Shown here: in pieces, positions 9,027-18,040 of the stretch
Numbering within the stretch: the first letter of the stretch is position 1
How the letters are laid out: each line of letters opens with the position of its first letter
Assembly (NCBI RefSeq): GCF_007625115.1
Contig: NZ_VMNH01000024.1
Location: 62,001-126,000, forward strand
Length of the DNA: 64,000 bases
Direction: 5' to 3'
Origin: Sedimenticola selenatireducens
GTDB taxonomy: Bacteria; Pseudomonadota; Gammaproteobacteria; Chromatiales; Chromatiaceae
Made by a program: the position numbers and the translations under genes
The notes under the pieces: generated by a model
Databases searched by the model: none
What the model saw: the letters and a program-made list of their open reading frames with translations, nothing else
What the model was told of the DNA's origin: nothing

Positions 9027-9956
9027 CTACTGTTCTTTCTTAATCTCGCGAAGTCGCTCCAGTACTTTCATGGCACGATCAATTCTACTGGCAATATCCG
9101 CACGTCCCTCATCCAGTTTTTCTGCAGACTCCCAAACTGAAACAGCCTGATCTATCTGTTCATCCCGATAAAGCGCATCACCAAATTTTATTAACTTCTC
9201 TACCCGTTGATCTCTGACGGCCGTCACCTCTTTAAGGAGAGTAATTGCTTCGCTATCATTCGGTATTAATTTGAGCAGACGTTGTAGACTATGGATGCTT
9301 TCTGGATAGTCCTCTTCATCACGCAGTGTTTTGGCCTGTGCCAACAAACGATCCCGTTGCTGTGATAAGTTTCGCTTTGCCCGAACCGCTTCCTTGCTTT
9401 GTTGAACACTTTTTTCTTCGGCACGTGTTTTTTTGATTTTTGAGAGTAGATGGGCACTCTCTTTGGTCGGTTTGATCTCTTCGGACAACATCGTGCAGGC
9501 CTCGGCGAGTGCTGGGTCAAGATGCAGATGCATCGAACCACAGGAGATCAAAGAGGCGACTTTTGATTCTAAAAGCTTCGTCCAAAAAAGTAGCCGGGAT
9601 CGGGTAATCAGGTTCTCAGAATCAATTTTTGCCAAACGCTCAAGATGGGGAAGTTTCTGTTTCAAACTACGCGTTTCAAAGACCAGTATCCAGTCCTCAC
9701 TATTTCTTTTTTGCATGGTCCAATCACGTCTTATCTCCGCCTCAAGACTTTCAATCTGCTCATCCCTCGGCTCAGTACCCCCCTTTTTTCTGAGGAGTAC
9801 CAGTGCCTCTGACCACTGCTCTTTCTGTTGAAGCGTCCGAGCCTGTTTAATAAGTTCAGCTGTCGATAAAGTACGCTCAGGTTGCTCCTGTTTTGTTTCC
9901 AGCACTGTACAGCTAGTCAGCAGACCCATCAAAACCAGTAAAACCAGACGCCTCAT
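9027..9956 (-). CDS. TPR-like lipoprotein paired with an adenylate cyclase
   Basis: 309 residues beginning with a lipoprotein signal peptide and lipobox (LLTSC, Cys near residue 16), followed by Lys/Glu-rich helices that look like degenerate tetratricopeptide repeats, notably about residues 205-290 (DYPESIHSLQRLLKLIPND and EQIDQAVSVWESAEKL). Its start overlaps the stop of the upstream cyclase gene (ATGA), so the two are coupled and may act together at the envelope. No catalytic motif seen. Exact role unknown. Confidence 0.8.
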   Translation of the reverse strand: MRRLVLLVLMGLLTSCTVLETKQEQPERTLSTAELIKQARTLQQKEQWSEALVLLRKKGGTEPRDEQIESLEAEIRRDWTMQKRNSEDWILVFETRSLKQKLPHLERLAKIDSENLITRSRLLFWTKLLESKVASLISCGSMHLHLDPALAEACTMLSEEIKPTKESAHLLSKIKKTRAEEKSVQQSKEAVRAKRNLSQQRDRLLAQAKTLRDEEDYPESIHSLQRLLKLIPNDSEAITLLKEVTAVRDQRVEKLIKFGDALYRDEQIDQAVSVWESAEKLDEGRADIASRIDRAMKVLERLREIKKEQ

Positions 9957-11401
9957 GAAACCGCCTCCATTGGCAGTATTTTTTCCAGACTATCTTGAAA
10001 TCTTGATTCAGCAAGAAATGAATCACTGTCAATTAAATAGGGGGTGACGAGTTGTCGGCGCCCTTTAACTCTTACGGTCTCCTGAGGCGTCACTCTCACC
10101 AATGCGCTAATACCTGGCTGGGACAGCGTCTCTTCAGTGACCAGTATCTGACCGGGTGTACAGATATCACATATTCTTGAGGTTAAATTGACTGCATCGC
10201 CTACAACGGTGTACTGCATTCGCTCTGCACTGCCTAAGTTTCCTGCCAGCATTTGACCACTATTAATGCCAATTTTGAACTGTACCAGTGGCAATCCCTC
10301 TTTTGCCCGCTGGTGGTTTATCCGGGTTGCAATTTCCTGAATCAGCACGGCACATGTAACTGCGTGCAAACCATGTGAAAAGTCTGATTCGGGCACGCCA
10401 AATAGGATCATTACACAGTCGCCGATAAATTTATCCACGGTTCCGTTACAACTGTCTGCGGCAATTGAGAAGTAACTGAAATATTGGTTGAGCAGTGCAC
10501 CAACTTCTTGAGGAGACAAGTCTTCGGACAATTCAGTAAAACCCACCACATCACAAAACAGCACACTCCCCTCTACAGTAATACCCCCTAGTTCGCTGCC
10601 ATCAGGCTGATTTAACACTTGATGGGCGATTGTCGGTGAAAGAAAACGCGAGAACGCCTGTTCAACCTCTCGCTTCTTCTTCATGCCATCGGACATATGC
10701 TGAAAGGCATCCAGTACGCGCCCAATCTCATCTTTTCTGGCACCCGCGATGGGGGCTTGCAACTCTCCACTATCAATCGCCTCGCCCACTTTAACCAGCT
10801 GATAAATTGGCCGACACAGTCGGTGCGCCAGTGGAATAGCCAGCATGGCACCTATAAAGATAAGCCCCAGCGTTGTCGTAATCAGTGCGCCGGTCAGTGC
10901 ACTGAGTTGCCGTTCCAATGGACCTTGATCAATGCTGACTACCGCAAAACCAGCCGTAACATCTTTGAATATAATATGGCTTAAAAACGAAACCGCATTA
11001 ACATAAGGCGTGTTCCACGGCAGTTGCTCTGTATGTACATCAGACTGGGTGAGAGAGAGAATGTCACCGATGGGTGAGATACCCGCGCTGGCCTTAATGT
11101 TGCCATTAAGGTCAAACACCTGCATACCCAAAATCAGCTTCGTCTTTTCCTGCTGCCGCACCAACACCTGGAGACTCAGATCATCTCCCGCCAGGAGTGG
11201 CTCCCCGGCGGCCAGTGCCAATTGATCAACAACAGTCCGACCCAAAATATCATTCTGCTGTCGATAGGTATTGGTTTGCTGATCGATTAGGAACCAACCC
11301 AGCAAACCCATTACTACAGAGACAAAACAGGCAATTATCAACGACCACTTCAATGCCAAGGGTAACGATGAGTTTTCCAGTCGTTTAGTCAGGTTTTTCA
11401 T
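9953..11401 (-). CDS. membrane-bound class III adenylate cyclase with HAMP domain
   Basis: 482 residues: N-terminal transmembrane helix (about 18-40), a periplasmic region, a second helix near 170-195, a HAMP domain (RPIYQLVKVGEAI) and a C-terminal class III cyclase domain from about 275. Metal-binding Asp residues are in LFCDVVGF and FIGDCVMILFG. The Lys of VDKFIGD and Asp of VVGDAVNLTSR are the adenine-selecting pair, so cAMP is the expected product, and NLTSR supplies the transition-state Asn/Arg. It should sense a periplasmic signal. It precedes the TPR-like lipoprotein gene with a 4-bp overlap. Confidence 0.9.
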   Translation of the reverse strand: MKNLTKRLENSSLPLALKWSLIIACFVSVVMGLLGWFLIDQQTNTYRQQNDILGRTVVDQLALAAGEPLLAGDDLSLQVLVRQQEKTKLILGMQVFDLNGNIKASAGISPIGDILSLTQSDVHTEQLPWNTPYVNAVSFLSHIIFKDVTAGFAVVSIDQGPLERQLSALTGALITTTLGLIFIGAMLAIPLAHRLCRPIYQLVKVGEAIDSGELQAPIAGARKDEIGRVLDAFQHMSDGMKKKREVEQAFSRFLSPTIAHQVLNQPDGSELGGITVEGSVLFCDVVGFTELSEDLSPQEVGALLNQYFSYFSIAADSCNGTVDKFIGDCVMILFGVPESDFSHGLHAVTCAVLIQEIATRINHQRAKEGLPLVQFKIGINSGQMLAGNLGSAERMQYTVVGDAVNLTSRICDICTPGQILVTEETLSQPGISALVRVTPQETVRVKGRRQLVTPYLIDSDSFLAESRFQDSLEKILPMEAVS

Positions 11402-11502
11402 GAAGGGAAGATGTTGTGTCCTGGCATCGCCAGTCGATGGCTTCCACCGATTCTACCATGTATATAGACGCAGAATAGGGATATTAATTCTTACCTGGAT
11501 TA

Positions 11503-12129
11503 TTATCGAGGATTGAGTAACCCAATAAGTGATAGCAGGCTAACCGTTAACTTCGCAGTTATCCCCCACAACAGCTCCCCCTCATATCGCTGAAAGTGGA
11601 TCACTGGAATTACTGAATCACCACTTTTCAATCGGCGCCAACTGATTTGGTGATTGGCAGGATCAGCCAACCATGAGACGGGGATGCTAAAGACACGACT
11701 GACCTCACGGTCATCAAGCACCAGTGTGACTGGCCAATTGATTTGAGCAACGACAGGCGTCACGAGAAAATTACTGATGGTGTGATAGGTTTTAAGTGTC
11801 CCCAAAATCGAGACATGAGCAGGGTCCAGGCCAATCTCCTCCTGCGCTTCTCGCAGTGCTGCGTCAAAGGCATCACGATCTACGTCATCCAGCTTTCCCC
11901 CTGGGAATGCGACCTGGCCACTGTGATGTTCGTCATCCTCATGTTCAGAGCGACGGATGAAAAGGACACGCCATTCACCATTTTCGCAAAAAAGCGGTAT
12001 CAATACTGAGGCTGGTGAGGGTGGCCGATTGAAGAATCCCTCTGGATAGACAACGGGCTCAGGAACTCGCTGGCCTTTCTCAGCCAGAACTCTTGAGATA
12101 GCCGTGCAGTCCAGATCAAATTTAGTCAT
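11503..12129 (-). CDS. Nudix hydrolase, CoA pyrophosphatase type
   Basis: 208 residues with the UPF0035 pattern of the NudL/CoA pyrophosphatase subgroup: VLFIRRSEHEDDEHHSGQVA leading into a complete Nudix box (GGK then REAQEEIGL, with the catalytic Glu residues). The family cleaves CoA and acyl-CoA to phosphopantetheine and 3',5'-ADP; the substrate here is inferred. Its start overlaps the stop of the MocR gene by 4 bp, so it is the second gene of that transcript. Confidence 0.9.
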   Translation of the reverse strand: MTKFDLDCTAISRVLAEKGQRVPEPVVYPEGFFNRPPSPASVLIPLFCENGEWRVLFIRRSEHEDDEHHSGQVAFPGGKLDDVDRDAFDAALREAQEEIGLDPAHVSILGTLKTYHTISNFLVTPVVAQINWPVTLVLDDREVSRVFSIPVSWLADPANHQISWRRLKSGDSVIPVIHFQRYEGELLWGITAKLTVSLLSLIGLLNPR

Positions 12130-13547
12130 CCACTTGAATCCATCTCAGCAACTAATTCACCTAACATCTTAACGCCTCTCTCCATTTTAGCATTTGGACA
12201 GTCTGCATAATTCAATCGGATGTGATGGGTGAACTTTCCGGTACTCGAGAATAACTCTCCGGGAGCAATACCCACACCTCGTTCCATCGCCCGCGTGGTG
12301 AGTTGCATGGAATCCACTTTTTTAGGTAACTCAACCCACAATAGATAGCCACCCTCAGGATGTGAGACGCGTGTACCTTCTGGAAAATAGCGGGTTATCC
12401 ATTCCAGCAAATAATCCCTGCCCCGCTTATAAATACCGCGCATCTTTTTTAAATGCCGGTCATATCCACCACGTGCAATAAAGTCTGCTACCGCTAACTG
12501 TGGCAGTGTAGCTGAACTCATACTCGAAATGTATTTCATGTGCATGACGCTGCTGGCATATCGCCCTGGCGCTACCCAGCCAACACGCAGACCTGGGGCC
12601 AGCGATTTTGAAAATGATGAACAGAGAATAACCCGCCCTTCCGTATCAAAGGACTTGACCGTCCTCGGGCGCGGCATCTCATACGACAGATCACCATAGA
12701 TATCATCTTCGATCAGCGGAACATCATACCGATTCAGTAACCCCACCAGTCTCGCCTTCCTCTCATCCGACATGGTATATCCCAGTGGATTATTAAAAGT
12801 AGGGGTAATCAGGCAAGCCTTTACTGGCCACTGTTCAAAGGCCAGTTCTAAAGCGGTCAGACTGATCCCCCTCTCTGGGTGAGTGGGCAGCTCAAGCGTT
12901 TTAAGACCACAAGCCTCGATGGCCTGCAGTGAGCCATAAAAACTGGGGGAATCGACAATCACTGTATCACCAGGAGAGGTAATGGCACGCAGACTACTCG
13001 CCAGAGCCTCTTGGCATCCCGAGGTAATAATCACTTCATCAGCAGAAAGGTTGCAACCGGAATCCACAGCAAGGCGGGTAATCTGCCGGCGTAACTCATC
13101 ACAACCAAATATATAGTCGTAAGAGAGTCCCCTTAACTCGCCTTTTCGGGTCAGCGTGGCTAATGAGCGCTGCAGGGGTTTTAGCGTCCCAACGGATAAA
13201 TTTGGAACGGCACGCCCCAAAAAAAGCACATCCGCATTCTCTCCCTGATAGAGCACATGAAACACCTTGGCCCAGGTGCTTGTCTCTTTTGGTTTGGCAG
13301 AGTATTCCGGCATGACAGGTAGATCGAGCAAGCGTTTTTGTTGCTGCGTAACAAAGTGCCCCGATTTGGGCCTTACCTCGGTGATTCCACGCTGCTCAAG
13401 AAGCATATAGGCCTCCTGAATAGTGGATATACTAAATCCCATCTGCTCACTGAGGTGGCGAATTGAAGGCAAGCGATCGCCTGTTTTGTAGATGCCCTGA
13501 GCAATCTGCTCACTGACTGTTTGGGCTACCTGTTCATACTTTTTCAT
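12126..13547 (-). CDS. MocR/PdxR-type transcriptional regulator (GntR wHTH + aminotransferase fold)
   Basis: About 473 residues: an N-terminal GntR winged helix (residues 1-70, GDRLPSIRHLSEQMGFSIST) fused to a fold-type-I PLP aminotransferase-like domain with the PLP Lys in SSFSKSLAPG and Asp/Tyr contacts in IEDDIYGDLSYE. MocR proteins sense amino acid or B6-related ligands. I choose ATG 13547; GTG 13559 is four codons upstream and less likely. Divergent from the DUF1127 gene across clustered CTGTA palindromes that are its probable operators. The regulated ligand cannot be told from the sequence. Confidence 0.9.
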   Translation of the reverse strand: MKKYEQVAQTVSEQIAQGIYKTGDRLPSIRHLSEQMGFSISTIQEAYMLLEQRGITEVRPKSGHFVTQQQKRLLDLPVMPEYSAKPKETSTWAKVFHVLYQGENADVLFLGRAVPNLSVGTLKPLQRSLATLTRKGELRGLSYDYIFGCDELRRQITRLAVDSGCNLSADEVIITSGCQEALASSLRAITSPGDTVIVDSPSFYGSLQAIEACGLKTLELPTHPERGISLTALELAFEQWPVKACLITPTFNNPLGYTMSDERKARLVGLLNRYDVPLIEDDIYGDLSYEMPRPRTVKSFDTEGRVILCSSFSKSLAPGLRVGWVAPGRYASSVMHMKYISSMSSATLPQLAVADFIARGGYDRHLKKMRGIYKRGRDYLLEWITRYFPEGTRVSHPEGGYLLWVELPKKVDSMQLTTRAMERGVGIAPGELFSSTGKFTHHIRLNYADCPNAKMERGVKMLGELVAEMDSSG

Positions 13548-13578
13548 AATTACCAGCACAGATGAGAGATATATTTAC

Positions 13579-13648
13579 CTGTACAGACAGTAATATAGAT
13601 ATCTGTACTGCAATACTATTCATAATATTGAATCTGTAATGATTACAG
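13579..13648. promoter_or_regulatory. clustered CTGTA/TACAG palindromes, probable MocR operators
   Basis: Three linked structures lie between the divergent MocR and DUF1127 genes. One is the palindromic octamer CTGTACAG (13579-13586). A second is a perfect inverted repeat GTACAGA (13581-13587) / TCTGTAC (13602-13608), with centres 21 bp apart, or two helical turns. The third is the perfect 15-bp palindrome CTGTAATGATTACAG (13634-13648). Repeated half-sites at helical spacing beside a MocR gene are typical of autoregulated MocR operators. Confidence 0.65.
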
Positions 13649-13694
13649 AGTACCCCATACACTGTGCTTCAATCAACAGGCATCAGGAGCGGAT

Positions 13695-13898
13695 ATGGAA
13701 CTCACTCTATTCAAATTGACTTCGACCACACGAAGGTGCATTCAGCACATCCCTTTAGCCGTACAGCTGACGATCTGGTACGAACGCTACCGTCAAAGGC
13801 GGGCCCTTTTACGACTGGATGATCGGATGCTTAAAGATATCGGCGTAAGCCGCTGTGAAGCTGAGCAAGAGTCAGGAAAACCCTTTTGGGTCGAATAA
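13695..13898 (+). CDS. DUF1127 domain protein
   Basis: 67 residues. The C-terminal half matches DUF1127 (YjiS-like): an Arg-rich segment YRQRRALLRLDDRMLKDIG followed by SRCEAEQESGKPFW. Small proteins of this family have been linked to phosphate, carbon and stress physiology and to RNA turnover in alphaproteobacteria; the role in gammaproteobacteria is not established. ATG at 13695 follows AGGAGCGG, a good ribosome binding site. Divergent from the MocR gene and probably regulated by it. Confidence 0.85.
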   Translation: MELTLFKLTSTTRRCIQHIPLAVQLTIWYERYRQRRALLRLDDRMLKDIGVSRCEAEQESGKPFWVE

Positions 13899-14007
13899 CA
13901 AGATTTACATTTGTTTACTTGATTACGAGTCGACTCATCCTCACTATGTAGTAACAAAGAACTGAACCTGTTCTTTTGTTCGGTAGAGGATTAACTAAGG
14001 AAGACTC

Positions 14008-14370
14008 ATGAAGAAACAGACAGCACTTTTTGCAATCACGGCCCTGCTCTTGGCAGGTTGCGGATCAGATAATCAGGCCGCAAACACCTCTGGCGAAAAA
14101 ACCAGCATGGAAAAAGCAACTGAGCATGCGAAAGAATCGGCAAAACACATCGGCAATGCCGTTTCTGAATCAACAGAGGCCGCACGTCAGAAGTGGACTG
14201 AGATGAATAAAGATCGAGTAGAAACACCTTCCGGCGAGGCAGTCACAATGCCCGCAGAACAACCAAAGGCTGATATGGAAGCGATCAAGCAGAAATATGA
14301 AGAGGTTAAACAGGCAACTGTAGAGAAAACCAACGAAGTTATTGAAAAAGCTAAAGAGATGACAAAGTAA
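14008..14370 (+). CDS. small helical lipoprotein
   Basis: 120 residues with a lipoprotein signal peptide (LLLAGC, Cys near residue 18) followed by a charged Ala/Lys/Glu-rich region that should form long helices (EKATEHAKESAKHIGN, EAIKQKYEEVKQATVEKTNEV). It ends at a strong rho-independent terminator. Preceded by AAGGAAG about 7 nt before the ATG. Anchored to the inner or outer membrane; function unknown, not matched to a named family. Confidence 0.8.
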   Translation: MKKQTALFAITALLLAGCGSDNQAANTSGEKTSMEKATEHAKESAKHIGNAVSESTEAARQKWTEMNKDRVETPSGEAVTMPAEQPKADMEAIKQKYEEVKQATVEKTNEVIEKAKEMTK

Positions 14371-14670
14371 ACAAGACTTACCCGTTTACTATCCTCTAAA
14401 GGCCCTGCTGACAAGTCACCAGGGCCTTTTTTATTTTTGCTCCAAAAGTGCACGCGCTGCATTATTAATCGGCGAAACCTCGCCCATCACTTCAAGATGA
14501 ATGGGTGGTAACTGGCCCATTTTTCTGTTTTATCAAAAAGTGATTGGTTAGCATAAATTCATTTTTTTCAGCACGTTAACAGAACTCGGTAAGAATACTT
14601 GTGAATGGTATGGTAATTGCTCTTCGGTTCAGAGTACCCAAAACCAATCCTTTATTGCAGGTAAGTACAT
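14371..14670. other. intergenic region after the lipoprotein gene
   Basis: 300 bp holding the terminator at 14398-14436 and, toward the end, the unseen promoter of the Cache-HAMP gene (ATG 14671). A 29-codon minus-strand ORF (14431-14520) without a ribosome binding site may be a gene remnant. Nothing else recognised. Confidence 0.4.
14398..14436 (+). terminator. rho-independent terminator after the lipoprotein gene
   Basis: A 10-bp perfect stem AAAGGCCCTG (14398-14407) / CAGGGCCTTT (14420-14429) with a 12-nt loop, followed by a T-rich run (TTTATTTTT). Ends the transcript of the 14008-14370 lipoprotein. Confidence 0.9.
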
Positions 14671-15753
14671 ATGATCGAAGCCGATAGAAACAAACTGGGA
14701 ATTTTTCCAAAACTCCTTATCGTTATGGTTTTTGTGTCCACAATACCGCTTGCGCTGATCTGGTATGCCACATCACAGTCTACGGAACATCTGGTTAACG
14801 AACAGGTCAATCAACGCCTCTCACAAACCTCATCAACACTCAGCAGTTATATCGATGGCTGGGTAGAGATGAACGTCCGCATGCTTAAACAAAATTCTGA
14901 TATTCCCGCTGTTACCAGCATGCAGAAGGATCAGCAAACCCCCATTCTTAAGATAATTAATCAGCAATATGAGTGGATTTACCTGGCTTTTACGGTAGCT
15001 ATCAACGGCGACAATATCAGCCGGAGTGATGACAAACCACTCACAAAATACGGTGATAGAAGTTATGTGCGCCAGGTTCTGGGTGGCAAGCCATTGGGCC
15101 AACAAGTACTGGTGGGGAAAACGTCCGGAAAGCCAGCACTGGTATTGGCAACCCCCATTAAGAATGGCGGTGATAAACCTACCGGTATTCTCGCCATTGC
15201 GATGACCTTGAAAGAACTGTCCAGCAAGGTGGTAGATGCCAAGATCGGATCAACCGGTTACGCCTTTCTTCTTGATCCAGATGGTCGAGTGATTGCCCAT
15301 CCTTCTAACGAATACACCAGCGAAAGAAAAGATATGAGCAGCCACCCGGCCTATCGCGGACTCATGTTTGACAATAATAATCACATTGACTACATCGATG
15401 AACAGAACAATCGCGTTATCAGTTACTCCAGCAAAACACCGCATGGCTGGATTCTTGTTGTACAACAACACTATGCAGAAGCCTATGCCTCACTTGAGAA
15501 AACCAATCAGAATGCACAGGTTTTATTAATTGGTACGGTTTTACTGGCCTTTACCATTGCCCTGATAGTTTCAGGCCGCTTAATCAAACCAATAAAACGA
15601 TTAACCCATGTGGCCGATCAAGTCAGTCGTGGTGATTTTTCTTCAGAGTCCGCTGACAACCAACGAAAAGATGAACTTGGTGATTTGGCGCGAGCCATTG
15701 AACGCCTAGGTCAAAGCGTGCGCTTATCAATGGAACATTATCAACGTCAATAG
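14671..15753 (+). CDS. Cache-HAMP membrane sensor without an output domain
   Basis: 360 residues: first transmembrane helix about 12-30, a periplasmic double Cache (dCache_1) sensor about 40-270 (with the YGDRSYVRQVLGGK and IGSTGYAFLLDPDGRVIAHP signatures), a second helix about 283-305 and a HAMP domain (LIKPIKRLTHVADQVSRGDF) to about 355, then stop. dCache-HAMP proteins normally continue into a chemoreceptor, kinase or cyclase domain; here the protein ends right after HAMP. The following gene is a separate cytosolic protein that could be its partner. No frameshift seen near the stop. Confidence 0.88.
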   Translation: MIEADRNKLGIFPKLLIVMVFVSTIPLALIWYATSQSTEHLVNEQVNQRLSQTSSTLSSYIDGWVEMNVRMLKQNSDIPAVTSMQKDQQTPILKIINQQYEWIYLAFTVAINGDNISRSDDKPLTKYGDRSYVRQVLGGKPLGQQVLVGKTSGKPALVLATPIKNGGDKPTGILAIAMTLKELSSKVVDAKIGSTGYAFLLDPDGRVIAHPSNEYTSERKDMSSHPAYRGLMFDNNNHIDYIDEQNNRVISYSSKTPHGWILVVQQHYAEAYASLEKTNQNAQVLLIGTVLLAFTIALIVSGRLIKPIKRLTHVADQVSRGDFSSESADNQRKDELGDLARAIERLGQSVRLSMEHYQRQ

Positions 15754-15806
15754 ATGACACTGTACTTTGCTCTTTGATTTTCGCTGATAACAGTACGAGT
15801 AGACCT

Positions 15807-16394
15807 ATGCCACAACAAACGAATCAGACTCTTCAGGGACTCGTCTCACTGATAAAGCGACACTGCTTAGAAAATGACACGGGCACGCTCTTCTTAATAA
15901 CAGAAAAGAGTGCGACCATAAAACTCGTTATTGATGAGGGGGACATTATTGCGCTTTCATACCAGTCAATAAGAGGAAGCGATGCCCTATTACCAATTAG
16001 CCAACTACGCAGTTGTAAGACACGTTTTTACAAGGGTGTAAAACTATTGCCCACTACTCAAAAGCTACCATCAACAGACGTTATTCTTGATGAGTTGGAG
16101 GGTATCACTTATAACCAAGATACAACTCAGTTTCTTCCTTTACAACAGAACACAGTTGATGCGGCAAAAGGTGTCGGGCATGCGCTTCAATCGGTTCTGG
16201 CCATAGTAATTGAAGAGACAACTGAGTTTATGGGGCCTTTTGCTTCAGTGTTGTGTAAAAAATATATGGGAGAGTTGAGTGATCCCCCCACCCAAGATCA
16301 GATCCATACGGTACTGAGCCATTTGGCCAAGGATATTCGTGACGAAGAAAAAAGCATGCAACTCGAACGAAATATAATGCTTCGATTGAAATAG
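15807..16394 (+). CDS. DUF4388-like cytosolic protein
   Basis: 195 residues from ATG 15807; a TTG start at 15774 is also possible. Residues about 10-85 resemble the DUF4388/PATAN pattern (short helix, then GTLFLITEKSATIKLVIDEGDIIAL). This domain occurs with signalling proteins and receivers. The C-terminal part is helical and unrecognised. It lies 53 bp after the output-less Cache-HAMP gene on the same strand, so the two may form one sensor pathway. Family assignment by pattern only. Confidence 0.6.
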   Translation: MPQQTNQTLQGLVSLIKRHCLENDTGTLFLITEKSATIKLVIDEGDIIALSYQSIRGSDALLPISQLRSCKTRFYKGVKLLPTTQKLPSTDVILDELEGITYNQDTTQFLPLQQNTVDAAKGVGHALQSVLAIVIEETTEFMGPFASVLCKKYMGELSDPPTQDQIHTVLSHLAKDIRDEEKSMQLERNIMLRLK

Positions 16395-16419
16395 GGTTAC
16401 TGTAACAGAACACTACCCG

Positions 16420-16776
16420 TTATTTTGAAATTGTAATCTGCATGCCTTCCATGCGTAGTGCCACCATCACGGCATGCGCTTGTGCCTCTGTTATAATTAC
16501 ACGTTTCAGGCTTTTAAAAATACTTAACTGATCAAGATAAAGTTGATCAATTTGGAGTTTGCAACCCAATCCTGAAAATACACGACTGAGAACATCGGGA
16601 ACATTGACATAACTCGAATCAACGAAATAGATGGCCTGCCGTTCTGGCACATAGTGCACACGGTCCATACACAGGTTAAAGAAAATATTAACTTCGCCCT
16701 CAGAGGCTGTCGCACTGACTTTTCGGTGACGCTTACAGAGAGTTTTCGCACAGTTGGAATCGACCGGACCAATCAT
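16420..16776 (-). CDS. hypothetical protein
   Basis: 118 residues, ATG 16776, without a clear ribosome binding site. Mixed alpha/beta composition with five Cys residues and no signal peptide or recognisable domain. Convergent with the DUF4388-like gene, from which it is separated by 25 bp. It could be a real small gene or a chance frame; codon use is unremarkable. Confidence 0.45.
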   Translation of the reverse strand: MIGPVDSNCAKTLCKRHRKVSATASEGEVNIFFNLCMDRVHYVPERQAIYFVDSSYVNVPDVLSRVFSGLGCKLQIDQLYLDQLSIFKSLKRVIITEAQAHAVMVALRMEGMQITISK

Positions 16777-16995
16777 AGTATTTCAAACCATTAAAATAAA
16801 AAAGGCTCAAATAACGCTTCTGAAACCCTTACAAATACTACGCTTGTGCATAGGGATATTTCAATAAAAATAGAGCAGCTGATATTAACGGCATCTTTTT
16901 TTAATCGTATCTACCCCTGATCAACTGGTGATTCAGGATAGGTCTTAGTATCATGTATAGTGCATTCCATCCATAGCCTATAAAGAGCATGTGAA

Positions 16996-17976
16996 ATGAA
17001 TAATCTTATTATTAAACGTGGTTTAACCCTTCTTGCAGCTATTTCGTTGATAGCGTTATCCGCAACAACGGTCGTGTTGGCAGCAAACAAGCATGTGGCA
17101 ATCAGTCAGATTGTGGAGCATCCAGCACTTGATGCGGCTCGTCAGGGTATAGAGGATGAACTGGCAGAGAACGGCTATGTTGTGGGCAAGAATCTTAAAT
17201 GGAGTTACGAAAGCGCCCAAGGTAGCCCATCAACTGCTGCACAGATCGCTAAAAAATTCGCTGGTGACAAACCCGATCTGGTTATCGGCATTTCAACACC
17301 CTCTGCACAGACATTGGCGGCTTCCGCTCGTGGTATCCCTCTTATATTCAGCGCGGTCACTGATCCCTTAGCGGCGAAGCTTGTTGATAATCTTGAAAAA
17401 CCAGGCGGCATGATTACCGGGACCAGTGATGCATTACCCATTGAGAAGCATCTTGACCTGATCCAGGAGCTGGTGCCTAACCTTAAGAAACTGGGTGTAA
17501 TGTTTAACCCAGGAGAAGCCAATTCCGTAAGCAGTGTCAATCAACTGAAAAGTGCCGCGGAAAAACGGGGTTGGGAAATTGTTGAAGGCGGCGCTGCAAA
17601 ATCATCTGAGGTATTAGCCGCTGCCCGTTCACTAGTCGGAAAAGTGGATGCGATCTATGTGCCTACTGATAACACGGTGGTTTCTGCTTTTGAAAGTGTG
17701 GTGCGCGTGGGTCAACAAGCCAAGCTCCCCGTTATTGCAGGCGACACCTCATCGGTTGCCCGGGGCGCGGCGGCCGCAGTCGGCTTTAATTATTACGACG
17801 TTGGTCGGCAAACAGGTCGTATGGCAGCATTGGTGTTGAATGGTGAAAAGCCTGGCAACATTCCCGTAGAAACCGTGCAGAAGACGGAGCTGTACCTCAA
17901 TGTTGGCTCCGCCAAAAAGATGGGTATTAGTTTTACCGACAACCTCCTTTCTCGTGCAGCGAAAGTTGTAGAATAA
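16996..17976 (+). CDS. ABC transporter substrate-binding protein, TrpX-like family
   Basis: 326 residues with a signal peptide (hydrophobic about 9-28, cleavage near VLA-ANK) and the ABC_sub_bind fold: KHVAISQIVEHPALDAARQG at the start, GISTPSAQT and GVMFNPGEANS in the middle, and the end PVETVQKTELYLNVGSAKKM. In streptococci this family (TrpX/VanX-like) binds tryptophan or tyrosine. First gene of a substrate-binding, permease and ATPase operon that forms a complete importer. The substrate is inferred from the family only. Confidence 0.92.
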   Translation: MNNLIIKRGLTLLAAISLIALSATTVVLAANKHVAISQIVEHPALDAARQGIEDELAENGYVVGKNLKWSYESAQGSPSTAAQIAKKFAGDKPDLVIGISTPSAQTLAASARGIPLIFSAVTDPLAAKLVDNLEKPGGMITGTSDALPIEKHLDLIQELVPNLKKLGVMFNPGEANSVSSVNQLKSAAEKRGWEIVEGGAAKSSEVLAAARSLVGKVDAIYVPTDNTVVSAFESVVRVGQQAKLPVIAGDTSSVARGAAAAVGFNYYDVGRQTGRMAALVLNGEKPGNIPVETVQKTELYLNVGSAKKMGISFTDNLLSRAAKVVE

Positions 17977-18040
17977 ATTCCTTGTGCCATCACCGCACGG
18001 GGACCATTGCGTTTTCCGTGCGGCAACTTAAATTAATCCT

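Noticed and set aside
14431-14520. 29-codon minus-strand ORF after the 14008-14370 lipoprotein gene
   Set aside because: The peptide looks protein-like (MGQLPPIHLEVMGEVSPINN...), but there is no ribosome binding site, it overlaps the terminator tract, and the frame is closed just upstream. It could be a gene remnant, not a supported gene.
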